Shown here in pieces: positions 18,779 to 34,484 of a DNA stretch of 49,953 nt. Numbering within the stretch: the stretch's first letter is position 1; each line of letters begins with the position of its first letter. Location: the NCBI GenBank assembly GCA_905397405.1, contig CAJPVJ010000059.1, positions 1 through 49,953 on the forward strand. Reading direction: 5' to 3'. The stretch comes from Oppiella nova (taxonomy: Eukaryota; Arthropoda; Arachnida; Sarcoptiformes; Oppiidae). A model generated the notes under the pieces. It worked only from the letters and a program-made list of their open reading frames with translations. It was not told where the DNA came from and searched no databases. The position numbers and the translations under genes are program-made.

Positions 18779-18806
<28 letters not shown>
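18779..18806. repeat. GA microsatellite
   Basis: Perfect AG run of about 14 units. Confidence 0.95.
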
Positions 18807-19696
18807 CAACTGTTGCAAACAATTACAATTGTCTTCTCAATAGACAATCACATTAAAGTCCATTCTGTCTGTGGTTTTGGTGCCAAACAGTTCTTGAGTT
18901 TAATTTTCTTGACGAATAATTTAAGAAAAGTATTTTTCTTTGACGGCATTCCTCTCTAATAATAGTCATTGAATTTGTATTGCATTTGTATTTTGTGAAC
19001 AAATAGTATTGGCTTTAAAGCTATTGTTTGAGAATAAAACGAAAAGGTGTCATCAGATGATGAAAACATGAATACTTATTATTGAAAACTGATTTAATGT
19101 TTTTCTAATCAGTTTTACATTCAATCAAAACAAATGACACTTTTGTCCCAAATATGCAATCAAATGCATGTAATGATTGATTAACATCTTATTCAACGAC
19201 TTCTCGGTTGCTTTCAAATGGAGTGAAGAGTTTAGAACTGAAGCGAAAGTAAAGTTTAGTTGAGTTTTGTTGAGTTTTTGTTGAACGGAAGTTGACATTA
19301 GTTTGTGAGTAAGTGAATGGTCTCCGGAGTCCGGAACCAATATGTTTGAACAAACTGTTCAGACTCTTCAAACTCTAGCAACTCTTTACATCCTTTTACA
19401 CAAATGTTTGGTGAGTTGTATTGAAAGAGTGAGAGCACTACTACTCACTCCGGAAGACGAGCTACTATTGCTGCTCTTCTTATTATTGAACCCATTGTTT
19501 ATTTCATAGTTATATTGATTGCCAGACCATCACAACCATCGCTACCAACACAACCAATTCAATGAATCCCATGAATTGGGTTCATATGAAGTATAGTGTC
19601 CTCACTCTATGTCGACTTTCAGATAACCATTGAACAGAAGAATGCTTTTATGTAACGCTTGTATTCACAGAGGAAGTCATACAGTAGTTTACAATA

Positions 19697-19700
<4 letters not shown>

Positions 19701-19738
<38 letters not shown>
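19701..19738. repeat. CT microsatellite
   Basis: Perfect TC run of about 19 units. Confidence 0.95.
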
Positions 19739-19742
<4 letters not shown>

Positions 19743-20893
19743 CTAGTTTTTGGTTTTTGTCTCAATAGACTTAAAGAAAGGGTTAATGAAGCGCAGAAAC
19801 GACACTTTACTAGTCTCTTGGAGTCATTATTTTTATCATCGAATTGCATACACTCTCACAAATGTTATACCATTATTAACATATTTGACAAAAAATCATT
19901 TTTCTCAAATTTGTATCAAATAAAAATAAAATAATTAATATGACTCGAAATTTATAGATTTAATAAATTTATTGTTTAATTGAATAAAAATGAAGTGTAA
20001 AAATGTATATTTAAATAAATGTTTGATAAATTGATTAAATAAATGAATTTTATTTAAATCTTATAATATTTGGCATAAATAGATGAATAGCAGTCAATCA
20101 TTAGAAGACATGGTGTTTAAGGAATGTTATGATTTATATAATAGTAATCGATGTGATTATGTGAACAATTGATGTAATGAACAAATTGTTTTTATGCTCC
20201 AAATCAATAAAATATTTCATTTAAATATGTGGTCAAAGTTTACAAATAAATGGCTTAATATTTGGCATTTTGTACTTGAATTTAGATTTGGTTATAAAAT
20301 CAAATATTATCAATTGATTGCTTATCACTTATTTAACTTATATTAAAGTTTACTATATTTTACTACAATTAGATATTTGTTTATAAATAGTTTTATTTTA
20401 CTGAATTGTGTTTCAAATAAAACTTGAGATTTATATTAATATAATAAATGTACAAATTGATACCATAATTGAAGAGTATATCAGTTTTCATCCCAAATCG
20501 CAAACAATAAATAAATTGTTTTCCATTGACAACATGACTAAAACTTAATGATATTATTGTAATAATAGGATAAATGCCATACCATTTGAGGTCAAATAAA
20601 ATGAGTAGAATTGCGACAAATGAAAAGTATTCCCGAAATTTACATTTTCTATTCTATACAATAATTCATTGCATTTTATCATTACATTTGCTTTGAAATT
20701 ATAAATTCTTATAATATAAATACAATTGAATGAATTTATTATACAATTTAACGATTTAACAGTAAATATAAAGAATTATCTAATTATTTGTTCTGAAAAA
20801 ACAAAATTAAAAGATTTTGCTTCAAATGATTGGATGTGCGAAACAGTAGTCATTGATTGGCACAGAATTCATATATAATATAATATCAATAAA

Positions 20894-23800
20894 TTAGAGC
20901 AAAGAATTCGCACTATTATGCGAACTATGAATGTGAATGTGCTTTCTCTTTGTCTTTTTGTCGAGAAAGACTTTATTGCATCCGTTGACAACACACCGGT
21001 GAAGAATGTCTTTGTGTACTCTCTCGTAATGCTCTTTCAATGAGTTGGCTTCAGATTTGCAACTCTGACAGAAACTGCAGACGTATTTGCCGCTCTCGTC
21101 GGCGATGAGCGCCGCCTCGAGAACTACATTAGTTGCCGGAGAACTCAATCGATGCGACTTTGATGGCGGCGCCGGTGAGGACCGACTATTGAGTGAAGGG
21201 CTGGGAGTTGTTCTGATTGAGTTGGGAGACTCTCTGCTAACACTGGACCGGGTGTCCAAATACAATGAACTCGAAGTGGGCGGCAGTGGAGGCAAACACA
21301 TCGCTGGATGAAAGCCCGGCATTACTGGGAAAGAGGCGGCAGCCGCTGCTGCAGCACTCGCAGCAAACAGCCCGTCCGCTCCTAATGGGGGTAATCGACT
21401 GTATATGTCATTGAGATTGAGTGGCAGTCCCTGCGGGTCATACAGACGAAAGAAATCGTCTCTTAGAGCTGTGCCCGGAAAGGGAAACATTGGGTTAGAG
21501 GAGCCCTTCTCGAGCCCAAATGGAGACTTGCCGTCACTGTTAGTGGACAGCAGTTTTCGGTGAAGGTTTAGATTAGCGGAGTGTCGGTCCCGACTGCGCT
21601 TCGAAGGGAACGATGCGTTACAGCCCTCGACAGTACACTTATGCATGAGTTTCAAGTGAACGTTTTGGTAATGGGTTTTCACTCCGAAGTGGTTCTGAAA
21701 TATTTTACCACAAGCTGTACAGCGCCGGGGGTTCTCCTTATCCACTGGAACCTCGATTTGGCCCATATATGACGTGTCCCGAAATGGGGGCATTAGTGAC
21801 ATGTGATCTGAAATACATGAGTCCATGTCTACACCCGAAGGAACGCTATTAGGACTACTAGTATTCAGAATCGGAGAGCACTCGGAATCTTTAGAAGAAT
21901 TCATTTGTTTGTCACTCGGTTTGTTCTGCGGCTGCTGTGGTGGTGGTGTCGGGGGTTTCAGATTGAGTCCCAGTCCGGGCGAGTGAAATGACAGCGAATG
22001 CATATTATTAGATGAAAATATAGATGATTTGGGATGATTTCGGGCATTCATTAAATTGGTGAACGAACCCATCGATAAGGACTCCAAATGTCTTAAAGGG
22101 TTTTCAACCACCGATTCGGTGCCACTCATCGCTGCATCCATTTTAGTGCTGAACATTGACTCACACTTTGCTTTTTGCTTTTTATCCTCAGTTTGTTGTG
22201 ATGGCAGGGGTCGAGACTTTTTGCTTAAATCAATTGTTCCGTCCATATCATACTCGATGTCCTCTTTTTGATTGAATTCTTTAACAATCTTTTTCTCTTT
22301 GAGATATGAATTGTCAAAATCTTCAGCACATAATATATCATCAGAGGAATCAAAATCAGACTTCGAGTCGTCAATGAGTGCGCTCTCGTCCTCATCAATG
22401 CGATCGATGTAAGTGTCACTCGAAGAGTCATCACTCGTGATATATCTGATGTCATCATCGCTGGCAACCATAGCTATCGGCGCAAACTTTATTGGATTTA
22501 AACTTTTCCTCTTCCGAACGGCTTTATTGATAGAAAAGTCTTCCTTAAGCGACAAATTGATGCCCTCATCTGAACCATTTTTTGCTTTGCTTTCACTTTT
22601 ATTACTCGATTTATCGGACAAATTATTTTTGTTGATTGGCGTCAAATCGGGAGCGGTTTCGCTGTCGGCACACGAACTCACAGGGGATAGAGAGTTGCCG
22701 TCGCAGTCCATACTGAATGACATATTATTGGCACAACTCTTATCCATATCTTTGTTTTGTTCGCAATCTAACATTGGATTCGAGTCTATGTTTTGTCCGA
22801 TAAGACTATTTGCTGTTAAATTCAGAAGCGATGAAGAAGACGATGGCATAAGTGGGTAGGGGTTGGCTGAGCGGCCATCGTGTGGGTTAACTTTGCGTCT
22901 AAAGTTAGGGGTATGTAGTTTGGGATTGGGATTAGCGCTGTGTCTGTTCCGACTTCTTCTGGAGCTGAACATCATAGCACAGCCATCGACAGTGCATTTA
23001 TGCATTTCTCTCAGATGGACAGCACTGAAGTGGATCTTAAGCGCTCCCTTATCACAGAATGTCTTCATGCAGACGTGGCACTGGACCCGCTTCTTACCAG
23101 TCGATGGGTTTGTCACTAATCCGCTCAAAACCATTGGATTCCATCGCCTTTTCATAGGATTCGCTGATTTCCGCAAATGTTTTACTTTTTTCAGTGCAAA
23201 CGCTGACGAGGTTTGACTCAAATTGATTGCACCGCTTGTGTTAGTGTCGTTGTCTGACAGGCCATCCGTTAAACTCATATCTGAATTAGTAGTTGAGGTC
23301 ATGTTTGTTGATATTGAAGACACGTTGTTCGTAGTGAACGTTGTAGTCATCAGTGGTAAACCCGAGGAGACAAATGAAAATGAAGAAGTGGTCGGTGAGA
23401 GAGTGGATGTCGTGTTTTGGGCATAACTTATTGGAATGTCTGAAGAGATTGGTGTCATCTTAGAAGAGCTCTCACTCTTGCGGTAATCAAATGGTTGCAT
23501 ATTTTGCAGTTTATTTAGCGGTGATTGCGTTGAAGGGCTGTGACTGTTGTGAACCAACATTTTCTTATCGTTCGGTGATATCGACTGCAAAGTACTCGCA
23601 TTCAATGCATTAGACTTTTGATTTGTCTCGTGTTTCACTGAACGTGCGTTTAGTGATGATTGACATGAATTGATGTCTTTTAGAAAATTATTGTTATGTT
23701 TACTACTAATTGATTGCTTTATTAATGAAGAAATTGATGTTTTATTTGTCTTTTCAATAAACTTCCTTAAATCTGAGTCTCTTTTATGAGAAAATAATGA

Positions 23801-26031
23801 ACTATTGGATGAAAATTGCGAATCGGTTGAAGAGTCTTGTAATACGAAATGTTGTGCGATATTCTTGGTCTCAGAGAATCTAAGGAACAGTTTTAATACT
23901 AAGAGTTCCTCTTCTTTGGGGATGAGAGCCCATCGAGAGAAGAGGTTTCCACACGAGTCCTATCAATACAATCAATACAAACCCATTTATTTATCATACA
24001 TTCAATAATTCAATTAAAGTATTTTTCAGAATTCTTAAGTAGAAAATATTTTCACATTAAATATAGTCATTGAAAGATTCATTGATTTAAATATTTTAGA
24101 TAATTAATGAAGTAATCTTAATATAAAATCATAGAGAAATGTTTAAAATGAAATGAGTCCTAGATACAAATTGGCTTTAAAAACGTAACATTCAATTCAC
24201 TTGAATACATGTCATTAATTGAGTGATTATATAAAGTTTGGGATATAAAATATTTGTGCTAATCTTTATTGTAGTGAAAATGGTTTTGTTAGACACATTC
24301 ATGGCTTTAATACTTGTAATTCTTTGATGTCATTAACAATGAATTTGGAGCATAGGGTTAATGTAAACCTTAAGAAATTATAGTTTGTGAATAGTTTCAA
24401 ATGAAAATTTGTTTAAAATGTAAGAATTCACAAACAAATGTGAATCTTAAGAGGATGTTCCACATGTAAGCCTAACTAACACTCAGTGATTTGAATATTG
24501 AAACAGTAAAACATTTTATTGTCACATAAAAGCATTTAAACTTAGGCTTTAATTTGAGAGTAGAAAATGTTTGGAGAGGACTGTCTACTGTCTATTGTTT
24601 ATATTATTAGATGATATGATGTGCCATTAATGCTATTAATACTAATTTGAATAATATTTATGTAGAAGACGTGTTGTTTGGCTAAGAGATGCTGCAAATG
24701 CTATGTCATGTCCTTATGTTTTGCTTTGATAATAGTTGTGCTGCTTTTGAACACACAGTTGTGTTTGTGTAGCCCTTATGTAATGTTTGAATGCTATCTA
24801 TAATGCTATGAATGCTATGCTATAATGCTATGAATGTGGAGAATATAAGAGATATTTCATACGACGAGTGAACAAATTGTCTAATATTACGATCATATGA
24901 TTATGTGCTGCATATATTGCATATGATAACTGGATGTAAGGGTTAACCGCAATATATGGCAACATTACAATATGGGTGGAAGTGAAGGGGACACAAATGG
25001 GGTGGTTTAGGATGTTTAGCTAATTTAAATGTCTTTCCATTGACAGCCAGGCCATGTGTAATGTGTATTATGTGTATTGTGGCAAAAGGTAGTGTGCATT
25101 GCATTCACATTGCATTTGATTGATTGCAGCTTAAAGGTTGTGAAACAGAGACTTTGAGACATTTTTAGTGATTTGAAGGCATGGCTAATGTCTTTGCTGT
25201 CACTGCATAACTGCATAAATAAACAAAATTTTTTGTTTTTCTCATACGACACGAATAAGCGTACATTCAATGTATAAACACAGGCATCGACTGCAACCAA
25301 ATTTACACAACTCTTAGAGTCTTAGAGTTGGTTCGCATCATATCGTCGCTCTTCACCAACAAATGTGATGTCAATTTGACTTTATTCACAAGTTTCACAA
25401 GTTTCACAACTTTCACAACTATACTACTCTGCACTGTACAGCACCTGTACTCCTGTACTCCTCTACTCTACTTCAAGCTGAACTCCACTCTATCTTTGCT
25501 TTCATCTAACAATATAGTAATCATTATTTAAGGAAACCATTCACTGGTTTAAGAGATTGTGAATAAATTGCAGTTTTAGTGAATGTGTGTTTTGAGGTGT
25601 CATTTATTGGCATTAGACAGGGCTATACTCTGGGAAATCACAGTCTGTGATATATTGTCCATAACTTATATATACAGTACTATACATTGTATTTGCGAAC
25701 ACTATTTCATGCTTTTGTCTATTAAAGCAAAGCATTACCGCACCGGCGATGCATTGCTTAGTTGTGCCCGAGTTTAGTGAATACTGTTGTTGTAAAGCAG
25801 TTGTTGAATTACACTCTTCATAGATTGAGCACAGGGAGCACAGGGAGCACTGAGAGCACATTGAGCTCCATTAATCATAGATCCTCATCACAGGGCGTGA
25901 CAGCAAAATTTCGCACAAATTTCGGCTCACATTTTATATCACTTTTTAGACCTTTTGTTCGTTTAAACACATTTACTCTGTGCTAAACTCCGGGTCCTAT
26001 CAAACAATTAATGTCTCTTCAAGTTAAATTA

Positions 26032-26072
<41 letters not shown>

Positions 26073-29000
26073 AAAGTACTAAATAATAAATAAACAAATA
26101 GTGAACCCCTTCTCGGGTGACCCGAGCGGTCAAATGTGAGAAGTGTGTGCTTTGAGTGAAATGTATGAATAAATGGATAGTGTTTTATAATAAGAGATAG
26201 TATGCCCACACCCTATCATTTTCTAACATTCCTCTCTTCATTCCACCCCCAATCACAATAAACTCATGCTTTTTGTTGACAGTTTAAAATTGCAGTCAAA
26301 TCTTGGAGCAGAAAATATCTAAACTCATAATAAAGAGCGGTATTTTGGGTTATAATCATCTATTATATCCGCATCTCTATTGTAATCCTGCACTTTTTTA
26401 TTAAAAATGAAAATTATTTTAACAATTTTATTTTTATATGATTTAAAATCAAATGGCAATTAAATTGATGGAATTAAAAAATACGAATTCAAACATTTAT
26501 TTCACTTTAATCTTCAAAAGAATAAACATTTTGCATTAATATACTGAATATTTTGTGACTAATAATACAGTGAGAAACTGCTTCTAAATAACATTCCACT
26601 AATTATTATTCCTGATGTCGCTTCTCATTCATTATGACATCATATTCTGGTTAGTAATAAGAGTTCTCATAATAATTGTTAATTAAAAACATCACATAAA
26701 CATCCATTTCTACTTAGAGCCAACAACGAGAGACCACACAAAATGTTTATAAAAGTGTCCGATAATATTGATGGCATAGACATACGGGTCATTCGAGTGC
26801 CTCTTCATGCAATTGAAGCACGATTTCTAAACTTTGTTAATATTATTGGCATTTTAGCCAAAATCTGTTTAAATTGCATTTCATAGCCAAATGTTAAGTA
26901 GTTATAAATGTAAGCTATATCAAAATTAGTAAATTATTAAAATGTTAATTAAAATATAGATGCTATCATATACAGTATGCCTTTAAAATTTGAAAAATTC
27001 GGAATTGATTAAAATCAAATTTTATTATCACTTAATTTTAAAATACGGTATATTACATGTCATGCAATATAAAAACTTGTGGCCAATAATACTTTAAATT
27101 TTAACAATAACTTCCAGATTTAAAAAATAGAGTTATTTTCTATCAATTCATTACATAACCAAATCTATTAAGGATTTAAAATTTCATGACATTCTGGCAA
27201 AATGTTTGTCTAAAATCTAAACTGAGCAGAATTAGTGAATATTATGCAGTTCTCTTGAAAATGGTTATGAATATGTAAAATATAAGGCAATATTGAATTG
27301 TAATATAACACGAGTTTGTCGTATCAGAGCCTCACAATAGACTGTAATAATGGTTTAAATGAAGCAAAAAACTGGATGTGAGAGAAGGGATGCAGTGATG
27401 CAGTGCTTGTGAGGCCATTAGACTAAGAGGTGTCGGAATCGGTTCATTAATTGGAGCGGACATCTCAAGGGACACATTAAGAGACTCGAGTCAAGCCATC
27501 AAAAGCTATTTATTTGAAACACTGGATGTGTTTGAGTGATGCTCGGCATGAAAAAGTAAAGGAGTAAAGGGATAGAGTAGTGGAGGGCCTGGAGTCGAGG
27601 CGAGAGAGCGGCACAAGTATTGTGACATTGCAAGAAATTGATAGCACTAATCTCTTGAGCACTGGTAGTATGAACAGTACCTGAAGCATGTATCCCCGCG
27701 TGTAATCATCGTATGTCCAGCCAAAGCCATGTAGTAAATGCAATAACTCATCCCTTTCCAGTGTATGTAATACCCGGTCTAATAGTATTTTGAGGCGAAC
27801 GGGAAGTGCGTTCGTGCCGTACAGTACGAGTGATGCGATTTCAAACGCTAGGCTCGCCTGCAAGTTGTCGACCATAGGGTGACTGTTGTTCAAGAGGTGG
27901 CTGTGGCTCACGACCAGGTTATCGATCGCTGCAAATATATCCATAATATTAGTATTCAACTTATATTTATACAAACTCTTTAATCATCCAGAACACAATC
28001 AACCAATTGTTTTCACCTTTCATAAGCTTATACTAATTACAGTGTACAAACTAATCATAAAATACTTTGAAATCATGATAAACGATATTTTATATTAGTT
28101 TTATATAAATAATATATTAATTAAAATCAATTTAATTTCAAATTAATTACAAGAATGTTTAATATGAATACACTTTAAATATTAACAATGTTAATTTCAA
28201 ATACTACAGTATATCAGCACTGAACACTGTAGTTAAATGGTTTAGTATTAGGTTTGTAATGAAGTATCATTTAAGGCGTGTTTCAAATGCTATGCATTTA
28301 GCAAATATTAATATCAGGTTTACTCTGAATACGTATTAATTAGAGTGTGTGTGTGTTTCTTATTTGTTTAGTATTGATTGTAATTGATCAATTATTTTAT
28401 TCAAAACTATTTTTATGTACTAAGAATTTTAATTAAAATTGTTTAATATATCAAATGATAAAAATTTGATACAAAGTAATTTAAGCAATAGTTATAATAT
28501 TCAATACATAAGACAATAGAGAGAAGTTAGAGTGAAAACAAAGGGAGCATTTGGTGATGAAGTGAATATTCTGTGTATTGATTGGTAGAAATAGTTGTGA
28601 GAAATGTCTTAAGTGGTAGTCGTGTTGTATATATCGTTAATTTGAGGCATAAGAGGGGAATCATATGATTGTTAGTCCCCATAGAGAAAAGCTGGTCTCG
28701 AAGCGCCTGAAGGCAATTGAAAGGGGCGGACGACACAATCCGGGCCCACATCGAGACCGAAGATGACATCCTTGTGTTAGCTGAAGAAGAGGACATATTT
28801 CATGTTGAAGTGGAGCCGCCCTTTGAGCGCTCCAACACCCAAAACAGTTCACATTGTATTATATGGGGCTCATTGAGGCATTACTGCACCCCCTTATTAA
28901 GCAAGCAATGCGGACATACAGCCTGTGCTCTGTGTGTGAGTTCCCTCTCATGTGAAACCCCCGCAACATTACAAGTATCTCAAGAATTCAGGTCTCACTA

Positions 29001-29399
29001 CAACTGACCAGAAGTGCAACTAATGGTAACTTATAGTTAAATATTGCATACATTACTCGCTCATGGATTGCATGTGTTTTGCTTATCATCAACGATATCG
29101 ACAACCATTGCTGGCCTTAGGGGGGAAAACATCACATTTTCTTTTATTATTCTTTACCAAACTCTACGCCTTTTTTATTCCTCCCTCCCATACCCTACCA
29201 CTCATATATAATACATCACTGTCAGCCCTGTCAGACCGAGCTCTCTCTCTCTCTCTCTCTCTCTCTACCTCCATTCAATGCAATTAACGTTAAGTCTTAG
29301 GCATTGTTGGACTGCATCGCAAAGACACGCCTTTTTTATTCCTCCCTCCCATACCCTACCACTCATATATAATACATCACTGTCAGCCCTGTCAGACCG

Positions 29400-29447
<48 letters not shown>

Positions 29448-32400
29448 CTCTCTCTCTCTCATAATATCAACAGAATTGATATAACTTTAGTTTTCAATTG
29501 CTTTTCACGTCTATTCTGAACGGGTTGTACAGTGTATGGGCTCCGGGAGCTGCAAATTATAGGGTATGCGTTGAGACAAGAGAAGAGCTGTGGCCGTGAT
29601 TGCCATCGAAGGTATGTGTGAGTGAGTGTACAGAGACTCAGAGACTGTAGTGTTTGTGCTGTTTGTTGGTTGCAATTGACAAGCAGTGCATCAATTTTGT
29701 CCTAAAGGCAAATAAAATCTCATCACGAAGTGTATGGGGTATGAGGTATGGGATGTGTTGTTGGAGTTGTGCTATAATGCACTGCCTCTGCCGTGACAAA
29801 CAAGACCCTCGAACTCATTCATCAATGAGTGTACAGACAAACCCTCCGACTTCAGAGACAGCCGCCAGTGTTTGGCATTAACTTTAATGTCGTTTTGGTT
29901 GTACACCTGCAGAGACGGACAATGAGTGACCCGTCCAACCACTGGCACCTCATCCTTGTATCTAATAATCATTTTGTTATTTTTCTATACCAGTCCAGAC
30001 ACCAGTCATTCGGTTTGGTTTGTGTGCAACAAAAACAATTAAAAGCGTTTATATACTCAACAAAACATAACATAACATAATATAACATTCAATTCAATTG
30101 CTTTCATAAGCGACACAAAAGCCAGTGAAGACACGCCCGACACTGATATGCAAACAATTATCCATAGTTTGTCTCACCATTGCGTAAATCATTGCTTTCA
30201 TACAACTGTGCAAACAATTAACTCAAACGCTACACGATTATAGTATTTAATATTAATTTAGATTCTCATAATACTAAGTTATACTTAAAATTTGTTTTGT
30301 CAATTAGTAGTGTTTAGCACTTTTAGTATTATATACCAGTGCCCGGAGCACATCAGCATCACATCACACACTCTGTGCTGCTTTCAATTACTCCACTACT
30401 CTTTATTCACTTGAATACAGTATAATGTAATTAAAACACACACATTGGCAATGATGGGCAATGAAGTTCACTTTCTAATCAAATAAATTCTTGCTTTTAT
30501 TTGCAAATATGTTTCCAATTTTGTTTACATATTTTTTATAGACAATCACTTAATGGCTCTTTAAATAAAGCGATTCTTTAAATTTTATTTACTCTCGTTA
30601 TATCAATAAATCAGTTCATAAACCTCTTGCCATTACAGGACAAGTGGTCACCTCTTATATGGCGTGCATTCATTGAATAAATTAAATTTCGTCAAATTTG
30701 GGTATTTGCAAACAACCAAAGAATAAATTACAATTTAGTAGTAATAATAGTTTTCCTATTAATCGTAAATATCAGTGACTAGACCATTAAGAGTCAAAAC
30801 TAAGTCATTTGAATGTTGAATTTATAAAGAATTTAATGTCATTTGCAAAATGGATAAAAATGTTTTCAAAGAATTAGAGTTAAAGGTTATCTACTCTTTT
30901 GTAAACTCATCAGAAGTGGTGCTGTTTTATGCTATCATTACAATTGGGAGTCAATAGTTTTGCTGTCAGAGAGGGTTTATTACTACAAGTGATAGATTAG
31001 TGCAGAACCGGCCAAATGACTTGAAAGCTAAAAATTAGTTGACTGTATATTAGAAACCAATGCCATTCTGTAGGCCATGGCTTAAGATGTATGAGTTCAC
31101 AAACAGTTGAAAATTACAAACTAAAGTGTGTATTGAATCAAATGCGTTGAGGCTCTGAACGGACACACATTTTACACATCATTTAAACATGAATTAGAGG
31201 CCAAAAAAGTTCTTTAAGCTTAAAGTCCACAGCTATTGAATTGAGTTAACGAAACACATTATTTGAGAGTTTGTGTGGCAGTGTTGGTACTGTTACTGGT
31301 GCTGTCTCTGCCCTTAGTCTCAATAAGGCAACTGATATCGAGTGTACGGCTAAGCACTAAGACCTGTAATTTGCAAAAGAAGTTTAAAGTCTATCTGTGA
31401 GAGAGTGTGAGTTGTCTTTAAAACAGTGCATCGACTCTGACTCTGGACTACAGTATTGGCAGCGATGCCAATGATGGCAATGATGCCAATGATGGCAGTG
31501 AGAGATGTATTGTGCAAAAGGCACCTCTTGTTCCCCACTCACTCACTCCATACCATTATTTTAAACTTCTGAAAAACTCTGAACGTATATATTGTCTGCT
31601 ATTTGGTCTCAATTGCCTCCCCTTTTCGTGCATGAAATGACAGAATGCAGTCATTCTGTCATATTTGCTCAGTTAAGAGACCTAACAGTCTAACAGTGCA
31701 GTTGATCCACAAGTACTGCATTTATTTGACTCGAGATTCAAACAATTTAAAGTATAAGTAATGCACAAAACTCTCCACAATCACTGTATTTAAGGTCAAT
31801 AGACATAAAACATTGTATACACTATTAATGCAATCATATGATTGTGAAATAAAACTTGTATTTGTTTTGTGTCACAATAACAATGGTTTGCATTTGAGGT
31901 CAAGTCTCACATTTTAAGTCTTGGATTTTAAAAAAAGTGCATTTCTATTGAAATGAAATAATTTGCAGATTAAGTGTTAAAATACTTTTTTGTTCAATTA
32001 GTCGATCAAAAGTGGCTTTACGTAAAGAATGGCACAATAAATATGGGAAAAAGATTGACAAGAAATGACAGTTTGTGAATATTTGTTCGCATCTCAAAAC
32101 TCCTCCATTCAATGCAATTAACGTTAAGTCTTAGGCATTGTTGGACTGCATCGCAAAGACACGCCTCAACCGCTCAGCCCCTCAATGGCCTGAAGTGGGT
32201 CTGAGTTCCGGGACTGAGACTCAGCACACGATTCACAAACACTTTCATCTAAACGCCAATACTTGCCATTCGTGTAATTCGTGATCAAGAAGGACAGCAA
32301 TATTTGAATCAACCTTTAATTGAGATAACCCTCTGATGAACGCATTGTGCACTTCATTATGAAATATAACTATTTTTTGTCATAAGAATCACGATTTCAT

Positions 32401-34442
32401 TTAAATTCATATTATCCGTGAATTCAATGGATATGCGAATTCATCTCAAATCGCTATACATTTGGCAACAAATAAATATCTCAAACGAGTTGTTCCGCGT
32501 TCTCAACGACTGTCAAAATAATACATTCATTCGCAAAAGTCATCCAATATTACAGAAATCACTAAATATAGTTATTCTGCAAAACTATTTATTCTGTCAT
32601 TTAGTGTCTCATTTTCATTGTATTCAAATATAGTTCAACTATATTTAATATTTAAAAACTTAAGAATTAATTAGTGTCAAATAAAATACAGTATTTAAAA
32701 ATATTATTCTGCATTTTAATAAAAACTTTATTAATAAAAGTTATTAAAAATTATAAATAAAAACTTTATCGGTATACCTACTATCGCATTTCAAAGCATT
32801 AACTAATTATTTTGATTAGAATAAGTAATATTTCACAAAATAAAAATATTTTGATTCAAAACATATAAAATAAAAACTATAATTACTGAATATATACACG
32901 AATTACATATAAATTGACAATTCATTTATTATTGATTGATTTGATAGCAAAGTACTTATATTAATATATGGTTGTACAGTAATAGGATAGTAGTCATGAC
33001 CTCACGGAGTAGTTTTTGTGATATGATAGGAGACACATAAGGGACACAATGGACAGTATGTTCGCCACTCGATAATAATCACGACACAAGTGTTTAGTAA
33101 TGGATGAGAGATAGAGAGAGTGTGTGAATGAAGTGAAGTCACGGCTCAGGCATTTGAGTGGTGCATGACATGGCTCGGGGCGAAGCAAACAACTGCTTTT
33201 GTCATCTTTTTTTGCAATTTAAAACTTATTTTAATGACAGTATAGCCTATGCTGTGAGCAAAACATTTTTGCCCGCTGACGGAGATTAATAATAGTTGTG
33301 TTTTTAGGAATGTATTGGAAAAGACTGAAAGCTATGTAACGCATAATTAACTAATATATAGACGACGACCACCTCATCAAATGCTATGCAATCATTAGAA
33401 TTTCAAATTAGATTTTCTTTTTAAAACGAATTGTAATTTGTTTTTATTTGATTAGCTTTTCCTTAATATGTCTCAATAGTTGTTACGAATATATGGATTA
33501 ATCATTGAAAAGAAAAATCGATACTAATATTTAAAATAAAATTATTTTTTCAAAACAAAAAATGATCGCAAAGAATAAAAATAAGATAAAGAGTATTCTG
33601 AGACAAAAGTGAAACAACTCTCACCTCAGCTCTTAATAGTTATTTCAAACGATTTGATGCTTAAATGCAAACATTTTTTGTTCATTTAATTGAGTTCATT
33701 GGAGAGGAAATGTTAAATTTGAGCGATTAGTTTGTCAGTTAGGAATTGGTCTTATATTCTGGATTGTAGTGAAATGCCTTCAAATTAGAGTCAACTATAA
33801 GTTAGCGTTAGATTATAAGCCCTGACACTCATTACCTTAAGTATGCAATTATTCGCTTATTCTCATTACGGATCGCATCAAATGAATGGCAAAAAAGTGT
33901 AAAGAATTACACTTTTTATAACTGTTTTTCTAGTTTTAATGTGAGTCATGAATATTTGAACACGTCTTCAATGACACATGACTTCAGAAGTTAAACAATT
34001 GTGAATAAAGTCCCATACATTTGATGGCATAGAAAAACAATTTGAATTTCTATTGCAATGAGTAAAAGGCATTAGAAATTCAAAACGAGAAACACATCAA
34101 ACGATTTGCAATTTTTAAATCTAATGTAATTCTCTTAAAAGGGAGAAGCGATGGGATCGGGGTTTCCAGTGATGTTGTCTTTCGGACCAATTTTTAAATT
34201 GGAAATATTTGTCGTAATCAAGTGTGACAATTGTATGGTGCAATCATTACAAGTGTTGTGCTATCATATCATCACTGCTTCCCTTCAACAGTCAAATGCT
34301 ATACAACTCTCACCACTACTTCTCATTCATTTAATACAACTGACGAATACTATGAATACTATGCAAATAGTGATGCATTCGCGCGAACACTACTGTACTG
34401 TTAGGTTAACAGTGTTGTGTTAACTCATTTTTTAAATTCTTT

Positions 34443-34484
<42 letters not shown>

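Larger units (their letters stand above)
18450..20893. other. Non-coding, AT-rich; basonuclin 3' flank
   Basis: No gene is recognised. It holds two microsatellites (GA 18779-18806; CT 19701-19738). TTTATT at 20735-20740 gives a minus-strand AATAAA about 155 nt past the basonuclin stop. Small frames around 19125-19371 and 19619-19849 have no recognisable content; the latter reads through the CT repeat. Confidence 0.5.
23960..27680 (-). other. Basonuclin intron (3.7 kb)
   Basis: Donor CAG|GTACTG at 27680; acceptor TTGATAG at 23960. AT-rich, no exon recognised. Contains ATGCTAT-type imperfect repeats (24789-24836) and a CT microsatellite (26034-26071). The frame at 25025-25300 and others here look accidental. 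Confidence 0.7.

Noticed and set aside
19125-19371. Two overlapping minus-strand frames
   Set aside because: Low-complexity content, no domain, AT-rich context, no splice or poly(A) support.
28527-29007. Possible extra exon or gene on either strand
   Set aside because: Open frames on both strands are short, have no recognisable domain and no consistent splice sites, and basonuclin exons join correctly without it.
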